Source: Halarchaeum rubridurum (lineage in GTDB: Archaea; Halobacteriota; Halobacteria; Halobacteriales; Halobacteriaceae). From it: DNA of 64,000 nucleotides. Position 1 is the stretch's first letter. Each line of letters begins with the position of its first letter. Position numbers and translations under genes: made by a program. Of the stretch, positions 33,734-42,261 are shown in pieces. The stretch is from positions 372,001 to 436,000 of the forward strand of contig NZ_BMOO01000002.1 of the NCBI RefSeq assembly GCF_014647115.1, in the 5' to 3' direction. Below the pieces are notes generated by a model. The model did not search any database. It was not told the origin of the DNA and worked only from the letters and a program-made list of their open reading frames with translations.

Positions 33734-34681
33734 ATGCAAGCAACGACCACGGCCGTCGGCCGAGAACGCGAAACGAACGAGACGACCGTCGAGCGCGAGG
33801 ACGCCTGCCCGGAGTGCGGTGCCGCGCTCGAACACGACGACACCCGCGGCGAGGTGTCGTGTCGTGAGTGCGGGCTCATCGTCGACGAGGACGTCGTCGA
33901 CCGCGGGCCCGAGTGGCGCTCGTTCGAGGACGGCGACGGCGAGAACCGCTCGCGCGTCGGCGCTCCCACCACGAACCTGATGCACGACAAGGGGCTGAGC
34001 TCCGTCATCGGCTGGCAGGACAAGGACGCCTACGGCAAGCGTCTCTCCGGGCGCAAGCGCCGCCAGCTCGCCCGCCTGCGCAAGTGGGACGAGCGCTTCC
34101 GCGCCCGCGACGACCAGGAGCGCAACCTCAAGCAGGCGCTCGGCGAGGTCGAGCGAATGACCTCGGCGCTCGGCCTTCCCGAGACCGTCGGCGAGACGGC
34201 GGGCGTCGTCTACCGGCGCGCGCTCGACGAGGACCTCCTCCGCGGGCGCTCCATCGAGGCCGTCGCCACCGCGAGCGTCTACGCCGCGGCTCGGCAGGCC
34301 GGCGTCCCGCGCTCGCTCGACGAGGTGGCGACCGTCTCCCGCGTCGACCGCCTCCGCGTCCAGCGCGCCTACCGGCAGGTGTGTCGCGAACTCGGCCTCG
34401 AAGTCCCGCCCACCGACCCCCGCGAGTACGTCGAGCGCTACGCGAGCGACCTCGACCTCCCCGGCGAGACCGCCCGACGCGCCCGCGAACTCCTCGACGA
34501 CGCCATCGAGGCGAACGTCCACAGCGGCAAGAGCCCGACTACGATGGCCGGCGCGGCCGTCTACGCCGCCGCCCGCCTCACGAACCACTCGGTCACGCAG
34601 GCCGACGTGAGCGAGGTGGCGAACGTCGCGCGCGTCACCATCCGGTCGCGCTACAAGGAACTCCTCGAAGCCCAGGAGTGA
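33734..34681 (+). CDS. tfb: Transcription initiation factor TFB
   Basis: 315 residues. N-terminal zinc ribbon CPEC...CREC (about 27-50), B-finger/linker RGPEWRSFEDGDGENRSRVGAPTTNLMHDKGLSSVIGW, then two cyclin-like repeats (about 115-205 and 215-310). The helix-turn-helix that reads the BRE element is in the second repeat (TQADVSEVANVARVTIRSRYKEL). It bridges TBP and RNA polymerase. Haloarchaea carry several TFBs that pair with different TBPs, so this copy may serve a subset of promoters. Start at MQATTT; five extra residues upstream are not conserved. Confidence 0.95.
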   Translation: MQATTTAVGRERETNETTVEREDACPECGAALEHDDTRGEVSCRECGLIVDEDVVDRGPEWRSFEDGDGENRSRVGAPTTNLMHDKGLSSVIGWQDKDAYGKRLSGRKRRQLARLRKWDERFRARDDQERNLKQALGEVERMTSALGLPETVGETAGVVYRRALDEDLLRGRSIEAVATASVYAAARQAGVPRSLDEVATVSRVDRLRVQRAYRQVCRELGLEVPPTDPREYVERYASDLDLPGETARRARELLDDAIEANVHSGKSPTTMAGAAVYAAARLTNHSVTQADVSEVANVARVTIRSRYKELLEAQE

Positions 34682-34765
34682 CGCCGCACCGAACGTACAC
34701 CACTGTGACGAGCGCGACACCACCGCACCGAACGGCCTAACCGCCCCGCCGCCGAACCCCGACGT

Positions 34766-35203
34766 ATGACCGGTCGTGACCTCTCGCCCGGCCGCGCCGC
34801 GGCCGCCGTCTCCGCCGCCGTCGTCGGGCTGTTCGCGCTCTACTTCGTCGCCACGACGCTCGTCCCCGACCTCTTCGGTCGCTGGCCGCGCGTCGGCGTC
34901 GGCGTCGGTGTCGCCCTCGCCGCCGCCTGCTTCGTCGGCTGTTTCGCCGCGCGAGCCTGGCCCCCCCGTCCGACCCCGGGGCGACTCCTCGACGCCGCGG
35001 TCGCCGCGATTTCCGCGCTCCTCCTCGTCCAGGCGCTCGCCTTCACCGCCGGCGTTCCGCTCGCCGTCACCGCCGACGTCCTCCCGCTCGCCTTCGTTCA
35101 CCTCGTCCTCTGGGTCGGCGTCCTGAGCACGCTCGTCCTCGTCGCCACCGCGCTCCGCGCCGTCGGCCCCGATCTCCCCGACCCCCCGGACCCGACGGCG
35201 TGA
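34766..35203 (+). CDS. Four-helix membrane protein, function unknown
   Basis: 145 residues with four hydrophobic segments (about 12-33, 45-62, 74-95, 108-130) and a proline-rich tail. No charged or cysteine motif is conserved enough to suggest a role. It lies in the same direction as the TFB gene upstream and the glycosyltransferase downstream, but with 84- and 142-nt gaps, so a shared transcript is not certain. Confidence 0.6.
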   Translation: MTGRDLSPGRAAAAVSAAVVGLFALYFVATTLVPDLFGRWPRVGVGVGVALAAACFVGCFAARAWPPRPTPGRLLDAAVAAISALLLVQALAFTAGVPLAVTADVLPLAFVHLVLWVGVLSTLVLVATALRAVGPDLPDPPDPTA

Positions 35204-35345
35204 GCACCGGTGGTGCGTCGTCGCCCGCCTCCCGCGTTGCCCCGCCGACGCGTCCCGCCCGCCGCGCGCCTCTCCCGAACCGTCCCCGCACCGTCTTCGA
35301 CGCGACCGCACGCTTAATACCGCCGCCGCCCCTCGCAGGTCGTAG

Positions 35346-36578
35346 ATGCGCGCGTCACCGTTCGCCCCGGACAGGCTCATCGCCGGCGCGTTCGCGCTCG
35401 CGCTCGCCGTCGCCACCGTCGTCGTCCTCCATGGCGACCTCCACCCGTTCGTCGACACCGTCCTCCGGCCGGTCGCGTACGCCTCCCTCTGGGCCTTCCT
35501 CGGTGTCTACGCCTTCGCTACCCTGTTCTGGACGTACGAGGTCCTCACCTCGTGGCGCGACTACGAGTCCCCCGAGGTCGCGTACGCCCCCACGGAGTGC
35601 CAACTCCGCATCCTCACCGTCGACGCCGAGGCGGTCGTCCAGAAGACCGTCGACGCGCTCCCCGCGGACGTCGCCCCCGGCGACAGACACGTCATCGCCG
35701 AGGAACCCATCGACGTCGAGGGCGCGACCGTCCACGTCGTCCCCGACGACTTCGAGAGCCGCGCCTCCGATAAGGGCCGCGCGCTGGAGTGGGCGCGCCG
35801 GAACGTCCCGTGCGAACGCGAGTTCGTCCTCTTCCTCGACGAGGATTCCCACGTCCGGCCCTTCGCGGGGTTCCCCGACGCCGACATCGTCCAGTTCCGC
35901 GAGTGGCCCGAGTACACCGGCTCCACGCTCGCCTTCTGGTGCGAACTCGTCCGTATCGGCTACCAGGCCGAACAGCAGGGCTTCGGCCTCCCCGACGTCC
36001 CGCTCTACGCGTGGGGCGGCGGCATCGCCGTCCGCGCCGACCTCGAGGACCTCGTGACGTGGGATTACCCGACGCTCATCGAGGACACCGTCTTCGTCTG
36101 GCGCGCCGTGCTCGAACACGACGCCGAGTACGTCGTCACCACCGACCGCTTCCGGAACCAGGCACCCCCGTCCATCCGCGAACTCGTCGAACAACGCCGC
36201 CGGTGGCTCTCCGGCGGCCTCCGCGACGAACCCGTCCTCCCCCGGCGCTACTGGGCGCTCTACGCCTTCCGGAACGTCACGTGGGCGTTCTCGCCCGTCG
36301 CGCCCTTCCTCCTCCTCGTCGTCGGCTACCTCCCCGGCACGATGCCCGGCGTCCACCTCTACCACGTCCTCTCGTGGGGGCTGTTCGCCTACGCGCTCGT
36401 CTGGTTCGTCCGCGGCTGGCGCTACTACGACGACATCGGCTACCACCACTGGCTCGCCGTCCCCCTCTACCCGCTCGTCGTCGCCGTCCACTCCATCGGG
36501 GCCGCGTGGGGCCTCGTCGACGAACCCGACACCTTCCGCGCCACCGAGAAGACCACCCAGGAACGCGAGCGCGACTGA
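35346..36578 (+). CDS. Membrane glycosyltransferase, family 2 (cellulose-synthase-like)
   Basis: 410 residues. Two N-terminal helices (about 12-30, 42-62), cytoplasmic GT-A catalytic domain (about 80-300), two or three C-terminal helices. Catalytic motifs: DED at 165-167 (sugar nucleotide and metal), ED at 246-247 (base) and QRRRW at 283-287, the QxxRW motif of processive beta-glycosyltransferases. It probably builds or extrudes a surface polysaccharide, but the sugar is unknown. TATA-like GCTTAATA at about 35311 fits a leaderless start. Confidence 0.88.
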   Translation: MRASPFAPDRLIAGAFALALAVATVVVLHGDLHPFVDTVLRPVAYASLWAFLGVYAFATLFWTYEVLTSWRDYESPEVAYAPTECQLRILTVDAEAVVQKTVDALPADVAPGDRHVIAEEPIDVEGATVHVVPDDFESRASDKGRALEWARRNVPCEREFVLFLDEDSHVRPFAGFPDADIVQFREWPEYTGSTLAFWCELVRIGYQAEQQGFGLPDVPLYAWGGGIAVRADLEDLVTWDYPTLIEDTVFVWRAVLEHDAEYVVTTDRFRNQAPPSIRELVEQRRRWLSGGLRDEPVLPRRYWALYAFRNVTWAFSPVAPFLLLVVGYLPGTMPGVHLYHVLSWGLFAYALVWFVRGWRYYDDIGYHHWLAVPLYPLVVAVHSIGAAWGLVDEPDTFRATEKTTQERERD

Positions 36579-36604
36579 GGCGTCTTCTCCGTGGCGCGTC
36601 GCAC

Positions 36605-36858
36605 CACGCTGCTCGCGGCTTCGCCGCTCGCCGTTCCGTTGGCTCTCACTTCGTTCGGCCCAACGCTGCTCGCGTGTCGTCCCTCCCCGCTCGCCATTTC
36701 GTCGGCTCTCACTCCGTTCGACCCGACGCTGCTCGCGGCTCCGCCGCTCGCCGTTCCGTTGGGCCTCACTTCGTTCAGCCCAACGCTGCTCGCGTGTCGC
36801 TCCGGGGGGTCGCTCCCGCTCGCTGTTTCGTTGGCCCTCACTTCGTTCGGCCCAACGC
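36605..36858 (+). repeat. Four imperfect tandem repeats of about 58-72 nt
   Basis: Units begin ACGCTGCTCGCG and end with TCACTTCGTTCGGCCCA or close variants. Starts are at 36605, 36663, 36725 and 36783. Units 1 and 3 are almost identical, as are the openings of units 2 and 4, suggesting a duplicated 120-nt pair. It fills the 323-nt gap between the glycosyltransferase and hydrolase genes; no gene is seen in it. Confidence 0.7.
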
Positions 36859-36901
36859 TACCCACCACTTTCGTGTACCCCCCACGCCTTCGTCCGAACG
36901 T

Positions 36902-37708
36902 ATGCCCGCACACCCGGAGCTGTTCCGACGCCGCGCCGACGTCCTCGCCGACGACCGCGGCTCGGGCTCCCCCGTCGTCTTCGCGCACGGGACGTTCATG
37001 GACCGGACGATGTTCGACCCGCAGGTCGCCGAACTGACCCCCGACTACCGCTGCGTCGCCTACGACTCGCGCGCGCGGACGGACGCCTACGTCGGCGACT
37101 ACGACCTCGACGACCTCGCGGCGGACTGCGTCGAACTCCTGAACGGCAAGGGCATCGACTCCTGCGTCCTCGTCGGCATGAGCGTCGGCGGCTTCACGGC
37201 CCTGCGGGTCGCGCTCGACTACCCGGACCGCGTCGACGGCCTCGTCCTGATCGACGCCCCCGCGGGCCCGACGACCGAGGCCGAACGCGACACCTACGAG
37301 CGCATCGTCGCGGACCTCCGCGAGAGCGACCTCGTCCCGGGGACGCTCGCCCGACAGGTCGCCGAGCGCGTGACGAGCGAGACCACGCACGAGGAACGCC
37401 CCGAACTCTTAGAGACGTGGGCCGAGCGGTGGGAGACCTACCCCGGCGACGCGGTCGCCAACGAGTACGAATCGTGGTACGACAAACCCGGCGTCGCGGA
37501 CCGACTCGACGAGATCGACGTCCCCGCGCTCGTCGTCCACGGCGAGGAGGACGTCTTCGACATCGAGCGCGCCGAGGCGACGGCCGACGGCCTCCCAGAC
37601 GCCGACCTCGTGCGCGTGCCGGCGGCGGGCCACCTCTCGAACCTCGAACGCCCGGCCGTCGTGACCGACGCCCTCCGCGACTTCCTCGACGACGTGTACG
37701 ACGACTGA
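36902..37708 (+). CDS. Alpha/beta hydrolase
   Basis: 268 residues. Oxyanion stretch VVFAHGTFMDRTMFD near residue 24, nucleophile elbow GMSVGG (about 94-99) with Ser, acid in VHGEEDVFD, and catalytic His in AAGHLSNLERP. Fold and triad are clear; the substrate is not. It resembles haloperoxidase- or esterase-like enzymes of the 3-oxoadipate enol-lactonase group. It follows directly after the tandem repeats; the frame is open back into them but codon use there is not gene-like, so the ATG at 36902 is used. Confidence 0.87.
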   Translation: MPAHPELFRRRADVLADDRGSGSPVVFAHGTFMDRTMFDPQVAELTPDYRCVAYDSRARTDAYVGDYDLDDLAADCVELLNGKGIDSCVLVGMSVGGFTALRVALDYPDRVDGLVLIDAPAGPTTEAERDTYERIVADLRESDLVPGTLARQVAERVTSETTHEERPELLETWAERWETYPGDAVANEYESWYDKPGVADRLDEIDVPALVVHGEEDVFDIERAEATADGLPDADLVRVPAAGHLSNLERPAVVTDALRDFLDDVYDD

Positions 37709-37740
37709 CGCCGCCGACGCGAACCGGTGGAGATTTATTG

Positions 37741-37758
37741 TTTTAGGGTAGCCTAAAA
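37741..37758. promoter_or_regulatory. Iron-box-like palindrome TTTTAGGGTAGCCTAAAA
   Basis: Perfect 7-bp arms TTTTAGG and CCTAAAA, ending 3 nt before the start codon. It matches the TTAGG-N4-CCTAA core bound by DtxR-family iron-dependent repressors (Idr in haloarchaea). Because it covers the expected transcription start, binding would block transcription when iron is plentiful. Confidence 0.75.
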
Positions 37759-37761
37759 CAT

Positions 37762-38928
37762 ATGGTCGAACGAACGCGGACGCGACGCGACTACCTCCTC
37801 GGGACCGGCGCGGTCGTCGGCAGCGGCCTGCTCGCCGGCTGTGGCGGCTCCGGTGGGGACTCGACGACGAGCACGGGAGACGCGACCACCACGACGGAGA
37901 CGACCGAGTCGGGCGACGCCGACGACGATGCGCACACCGTCTCGATGGCTCCCGTCGGCGACGTCACCTTCGAGTCGGTGCCCGAGACGTGGTTCCCCTA
38001 CACCGCCGACTACGCGGACATGGGCGTCGCGCTCGGGCAGGCCGAGGGCCTCGAAGCCATCGGCATCCGCGCGCGCTACGCCGCCTATTACTACGACGAA
38101 CTCCCCGGCGTCTCCCTCGACACCGCGGACCTCACGCAGCTCTATCAGGACGGGACGGGCAAGGAGATATTCTACTCGCTCGACGCCGACGTCCACGTCG
38201 TCGACCCGAACTTCATGGTCAACCGCCTCCAGTGGAACGAGGGCGACGTCGAGGAGATTCGGGAGAACGTCGCGCCCTTCTTCGGGAACACGGGATTCAC
38301 GCAGGTCTACGACTGGCACGACTACCGGTACTACTCGCTCGACGAGGCCTTCGAGAAGATGGCCGAACTCTTCGACGAGCGCGCGCGCTACGAGGCGCTC
38401 AGCGCCTACCGCGAGACGGTCGTCGCGGACGTGACCAGTCGCCTCCCCGCGGAGACGCCCGACATCGCGCTCCTCTACCCGGCCGGCATCCCGCCCGAGT
38501 CCTTCTACCCCTACCTCATCGGCGACGGCACGCAGTCCGCGCAGTGGCGGGACCTCGGCGTCGGCGACGCGCTCGCGCAACACGACGTCACGGACGCGCA
38601 GGCGGGCGGCGCGACGCTCGACTACGAGGCGCTCCTCGACATCGACCCCGACGCCATCGCCGTCCGCATCCAGGGCGAGATCACGGACGAGTACTTCGAG
38701 GAGAACGTCGTCGCGCACATGGAGCAACACGAGGTGGCGAGCGAACTCACGGCCGTCCAGGAGGGCCGCGTCTTCTACGGCGGACACACCTACCAGGGCC
38801 CCATCATCCACCTCTTCCACCTCGAGGAGGCCGCGAAGGGCCTCTACCCCGACGTGTTCGACGCGGACGAACGACTCTTCGACCGCCAGCGCGTCGCCGA
38901 CATCGTCACCGGCGCGTTCGACGAATGA
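37762..38928 (+). CDS. Iron(III)-siderophore-type ABC substrate-binding lipoprotein
   Basis: 388 residues. Signal with RRDYLLGTG and lipobox LAGC (C27), then a short Thr/Ser/Asp linker. The mature part has the two-lobe TroA/BtuF-like fold with a long connecting helix (about 195-225). Ligand is probably an iron chelate, judged from the family and the iron box at its promoter. No permease or ATPase gene is adjacent, so it must feed a transporter encoded elsewhere. It overlaps the next gene by 4 nt. Confidence 0.85.
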   Translation: MVERTRTRRDYLLGTGAVVGSGLLAGCGGSGGDSTTSTGDATTTTETTESGDADDDAHTVSMAPVGDVTFESVPETWFPYTADYADMGVALGQAEGLEAIGIRARYAAYYYDELPGVSLDTADLTQLYQDGTGKEIFYSLDADVHVVDPNFMVNRLQWNEGDVEEIRENVAPFFGNTGFTQVYDWHDYRYYSLDEAFEKMAELFDERARYEALSAYRETVVADVTSRLPAETPDIALLYPAGIPPESFYPYLIGDGTQSAQWRDLGVGDALAQHDVTDAQAGGATLDYEALLDIDPDAIAVRIQGEITDEYFEENVVAHMEQHEVASELTAVQEGRVFYGGHTYQGPIIHLFHLEEAAKGLYPDVFDADERLFDRQRVADIVTGAFDE

Positions 38929-39926
38929 GCGAACGGACGGAGCGCGACGTCGTCGTGGTCGGCGGCGGCCCGAGCGGCGCGAGTACCGCGATATTCACCG
39001 CCCGCTATGGCCTCGATACACTCGTCTTCGACCGCGGCGTCGCCGCGCTCCCGCGCTCGGCGTTCCTCGAAAACTACCCCGGTTTCCCCGCCGGTATCGA
39101 CATCGAGACCTATCGAGGGCTTCTCCACGACCACCTCGAAACCGCAGGCGCGGACCTCGTCGCGGACACCGTCGAGGCCGTCGAACACGCGGACGGCGAC
39201 GCGCCGGCGACAGGCAGCGCGGACGGTCCCACGGGCGACGCCGGCGCGGACGACGAGCACGGGAACGAGAGCGGCGCGCACTTCGTCGTCACCACTGCGG
39301 ATGGCCGCACGGTCCGCGCGCGCCACGTCGTCGCGGCGTCGTGGTACGACGGCGACTACCTCCGGCCGGTCGTCGGCGACGACGCCTACGAGTCCCACGA
39401 GCACGACGGCGAGAGCCACGAGCACTTCGACGGCGACTACCCCGACGCGGACGGCCGCACCGACGTCGCGGGCCTCTACGTCGTCGCGCCCGCGGGCCAG
39501 CGCAACGCACAGGCCGTCGTCGCGGCCGGGCAGGGCGCGCACGTCGCACGTCGGCTGATCAAGGACGTTCGGCTCGCGCGCGGCTACCCGGACGACCTCG
39601 CCGAACACTACGATTGGCTGCGCTCCGCGAGCGAGTTCTCGGGCGAGTGGGCGGAGCGCGAGCGCTGGCGCGAGTGGTTCGACGACCACGTCCCCGACGC
39701 ACGCGCGGGCGACGACGACATCGCGGCGCTCCGCGCGTCCTACATCGACGCCGCCTTCGAGACGCGCCGGGACCCCGCGGCGGTCGACGACCTCCGCGAG
39801 CGCGCCCACGACCGCCTCCTCTCCCACCTCGACGACGAGCGCATCCGGGCGTACGCCGCCGAACACGACCTGCTCGACGGCGACGGCGCGACGGCCGCGG
39901 GCGACGCTGGCGACCCGGAGGACTGA
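38925..39926 (+). CDS. FAD-dependent oxidoreductase with a His-rich metal-binding-like loop
   Basis: 333 residues. FAD motif VVGGGPSGASTAIFTARYGL from residue 11, second FAD segment GLYVVAPAGQRNAQAVVAAGQGA near 183. It resembles thioredoxin reductase's FAD domain, but has no CxxC pair and no NAD(P)H domain. A His/Asp/Glu-rich loop (about 156-174: ESHEHDGESHEHFDGD, with H158, H160, H165, H167) could bind a metal. The C-terminal 110 residues are helical. Start overlaps the binding-protein stop (ATGA), so it is made with it under the iron box; a ferric-chelate reductase or iron-release role is plausible but unproven. Confidence 0.82.
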   Translation: MSERTERDVVVVGGGPSGASTAIFTARYGLDTLVFDRGVAALPRSAFLENYPGFPAGIDIETYRGLLHDHLETAGADLVADTVEAVEHADGDAPATGSADGPTGDAGADDEHGNESGAHFVVTTADGRTVRARHVVAASWYDGDYLRPVVGDDAYESHEHDGESHEHFDGDYPDADGRTDVAGLYVVAPAGQRNAQAVVAAGQGAHVARRLIKDVRLARGYPDDLAEHYDWLRSASEFSGEWAERERWREWFDDHVPDARAGDDDIAALRASYIDAAFETRRDPAAVDDLRERAHDRLLSHLDDERIRAYAAEHDLLDGDGATAAGDAGDPED

Positions 39927-40025
39927 CCACCGAGGCCGTACACCTCTGCCGCCGAACACGACCGCGAGCGCGGCGTTCCGGTGCGGGCGGTGGCTATTAC
40001 TACCCGCCGCGCCATCCCCCATCCG

Positions 40026-41162
40026 ATGCGCAAGTTCACCGTCGGGCGGGTGTGGGGCATCCCCATCCGCATCGACCTCTCGCTCGTCCTCTTCCTCCCG
40101 CTCCTCGCGTGGCTCCTCGGGAGCGAGGTGCAGATCGACACGTACGCGGGCGTCGTCAACGCCATCGCGCCCCGCGCGTACGACGTGGCGACGCTCCACG
40201 CCGGCGCGAACCCGTGGCTCGTCGGCGTGCTCGCCGCCGTCGGCCTCTTCGTCGGCGTCGCGCTCCACGAACTCGGGCACGCGTACGCCGGCGCGCGCTA
40301 CGGCGTCGAGACCGAATCGATAACCCTCTGGCTCCTCGGCGGGCTCGCCAGCCTCTCGACGATTCCGCGCGACCCCGAACAGGAGTTCGGTATCGCCATC
40401 GCCGGCCCGGTCACGAGCCTGCTCGTCGCCGCGCTCTGCTACGCCGGCCTCTACGTCGTCCCGCCGTCGCTCCCCGTGGTCGGGTTCGTCGTCGGCTGGC
40501 TGGCCATTAGCAACGCCCTCCTCGCGGGGTTCAACCTCCTGCCCGCGTTTCCGATGGACGGCGGGCGCGTCCTCCGCGCGTACCTCGCGCGCTCGCGGCC
40601 GTACGGCGTCGCCACGCGCACCGCCGCGCGAATCGGCGTCGGGTTCGCCGTCGCCTTCGCCATCTTCGGCGTCCTCAACTTCGCGCCGCTGTTCCTCCTG
40701 CTCGCGTGGTTCGTCTACAGCGCCGCGACGGGCGAGTCCCGCACCGTCCTCATCGACGACCTCCTCGAGGGGTTGACGGTCCGCGACGTGCTCGCGGACA
40801 CCCCGACTATCGACGCCAAGGCGAGCGTGCAGGCGTTCGCGGACCGCGTGCTCGCGGACCGGCGCACCGAGTACGCCGTCACCGAGAACGGCCGCGTCGT
40901 CGGCGTCGTCACCCTCGACGCGCTTCGCGGGGTCCGCGAGGTCGAGCGCGACGCCTACCGCGTCGAGGAAGTGATGGTCCGTGACCTCCCCTCCGTCGCG
41001 CACGACGCGGACGCCTTCGAGGCGCTCGCGGAACTGAACGAATCGAACGCGAGCGCGGCCTTCGTCGTCGACGGCGAGGAGCGCGTCGGCGTCGTCACCC
41101 GCGCGGACTATGCGAGCGTCCTGCAGACGAGACAGGCCTTCGACGCCACCGTCCCGGCCTGA
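40026..41162 (+). CDS. M50 family intramembrane metalloprotease with CBS pair
   Basis: 378 residues. Zinc site H81-E-L-G-H85 in a membrane helix and third ligand D178 in LPAFPMDGGRVLRA: a site-2 protease of the SpoIVFB/MJ0392 type. C-terminal pair of CBS domains (about 255-310 and 318-375), which bind adenine nucleotides and would tune protease activity. It cuts a transmembrane substrate, often an anti-sigma or pro-regulator; the archaeal target is unknown. Start at MRKFTVGRVWGI is the usual beginning for this family; 15 residues upstream are not conserved. Confidence 0.92.
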   Translation: MRKFTVGRVWGIPIRIDLSLVLFLPLLAWLLGSEVQIDTYAGVVNAIAPRAYDVATLHAGANPWLVGVLAAVGLFVGVALHELGHAYAGARYGVETESITLWLLGGLASLSTIPRDPEQEFGIAIAGPVTSLLVAALCYAGLYVVPPSLPVVGFVVGWLAISNALLAGFNLLPAFPMDGGRVLRAYLARSRPYGVATRTAARIGVGFAVAFAIFGVLNFAPLFLLLAWFVYSAATGESRTVLIDDLLEGLTVRDVLADTPTIDAKASVQAFADRVLADRRTEYAVTENGRVVGVVTLDALRGVREVERDAYRVEEVMVRDLPSVAHDADAFEALAELNESNASAAFVVDGEERVGVVTRADYASVLQTRQAFDATVPA

Positions 41163-41252
41163 CGGGGCGCTCGGGCGGGGAGTGAAGCAACGCGTGGGCG
41201 GGCCGAAAGCGGGCGCGGGCGAGGTGTGCGCGGGGTGTGCGAGGTGTGCGCG

Positions 41253-42245
41253 TTACCAGTCGAGGCTCCCGCCGGACTGGTACTCCGTCACCTGCGTCTC
41301 GAAGAAGTTCTTCTCCTTGTTCAGGTCGACCTGTTCGCTCATCCACGGGAAGGGGTTTTGCGTCCCGTACTCCTCGGCCATGTCGAGCTGGCCGAAGCGG
41401 CGGTCCGCGACGTACTCGACGTACTCCGCGAACTGCTCGGGGCTCATCCCGAAGACCTCCTCGGGACAGGCCTCGCGGGCGTAGACCTGTTCGAGGTCGA
41501 CGGCGTCCGTGATCATCTCGCGGACCTCCGCCTCGAAGTCGGCCGTCCAGACGCCGGGGTTCTCCTCGCGAATCTGGTTGACGAGGTCGACGCCGAAGCC
41601 GACGTGGAGGGACTCGTCGCGCATGATGTACTCGAACTGCTGGCCGACGCCGACCATCTTGTTTTGCCTCTTTAGCCCGAGCATCATCGCGAACCCGGCG
41701 TAGAAGAAGACGCCCTCCATGACGACGTAGAAGCCGACGAGGTCGCGCAGGAGTTCGCGGACGTCGTCCTCGGTCTCCAGCGTGAAGTCGGGGTCGTCGA
41801 CGGCGCGCGTCAGGTCGACGACGAACTCGTCTTTCGCCTCGATGGCGGGGATGCGGTCGTACATCCCGTAGAGGTAGTCGGGCTCGAAGCCGAGGCTGTC
41901 GCAGCAGTAGATGAAGGTGTCCGTGTGGATGGCCTCCTCGTAGGCCTGCCGGAGGAGGTACTGGCGACACTCGGGCGCCGTGACGTAGTCGTAGATGGCG
42001 AGGACGATGTTGTTCGCCGTGAGGGATTCGGCGGTCGAGAAGAACCCGAGGTTCCACTCGACGAGTCGGCGCTCGGCCTCGGAGAGCGCGTCGCCCTGCC
42101 ACTGGGCGACGTCGTCCTGCATCGGAATCTCCTCGGGCACCCAGTTGTTGTTCACGCCGGCCTCGTAGTACTCGCGCGCCCAGTCGTAGTCGATGGGCAG
42201 TATCTTGTTCGGGTCGTGCTCGTCGTCGTGGTTCAGGACAGGCAT
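41253..42245 (-). CDS. nrdB: Class I ribonucleotide reductase beta subunit, class Ic-like
   Basis: 330 residues. The metal ligands are E73, E104, H107, E177, E211 and H214. Two positions are diagnostic: the first ligand is Glu where E. coli NrdB has Asp84, and the residue four after the first His ligand (the radical Tyr122 of E. coli) is F111. This Glu plus Phe pair is the class Ic pattern of Chlamydia, which uses a Mn/Fe cluster and no tyrosyl radical. The stretch EEAIHTDTFIY is also close to chlamydial R2. It ends 16 nt from the alpha subunit gene, in the same direction. Confidence 0.95.
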   Translation of the reverse strand: MPVLNHDDEHDPNKILPIDYDWAREYYEAGVNNNWVPEEIPMQDDVAQWQGDALSEAERRLVEWNLGFFSTAESLTANNIVLAIYDYVTAPECRQYLLRQAYEEAIHTDTFIYCCDSLGFEPDYLYGMYDRIPAIEAKDEFVVDLTRAVDDPDFTLETEDDVRELLRDLVGFYVVMEGVFFYAGFAMMLGLKRQNKMVGVGQQFEYIMRDESLHVGFGVDLVNQIREENPGVWTADFEAEVREMITDAVDLEQVYAREACPEEVFGMSPEQFAEYVEYVADRRFGQLDMAEEYGTQNPFPWMSEQVDLNKEKNFFETQVTEYQSGGSLDW

Positions 42246-42261
42246 AGCGGTGTAGTTCGTG

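Noticed and set aside
36605-36858. Tandem repeats considered as a CRISPR array
   Set aside because: Units touch each other without unique spacers, differ in length, and no cas gene is near.
38844-41003. 719-codon open frame on the minus strand
   Set aside because: Antisense to the FAD protein and the M50 protease, both clearly real; no family resemblance.
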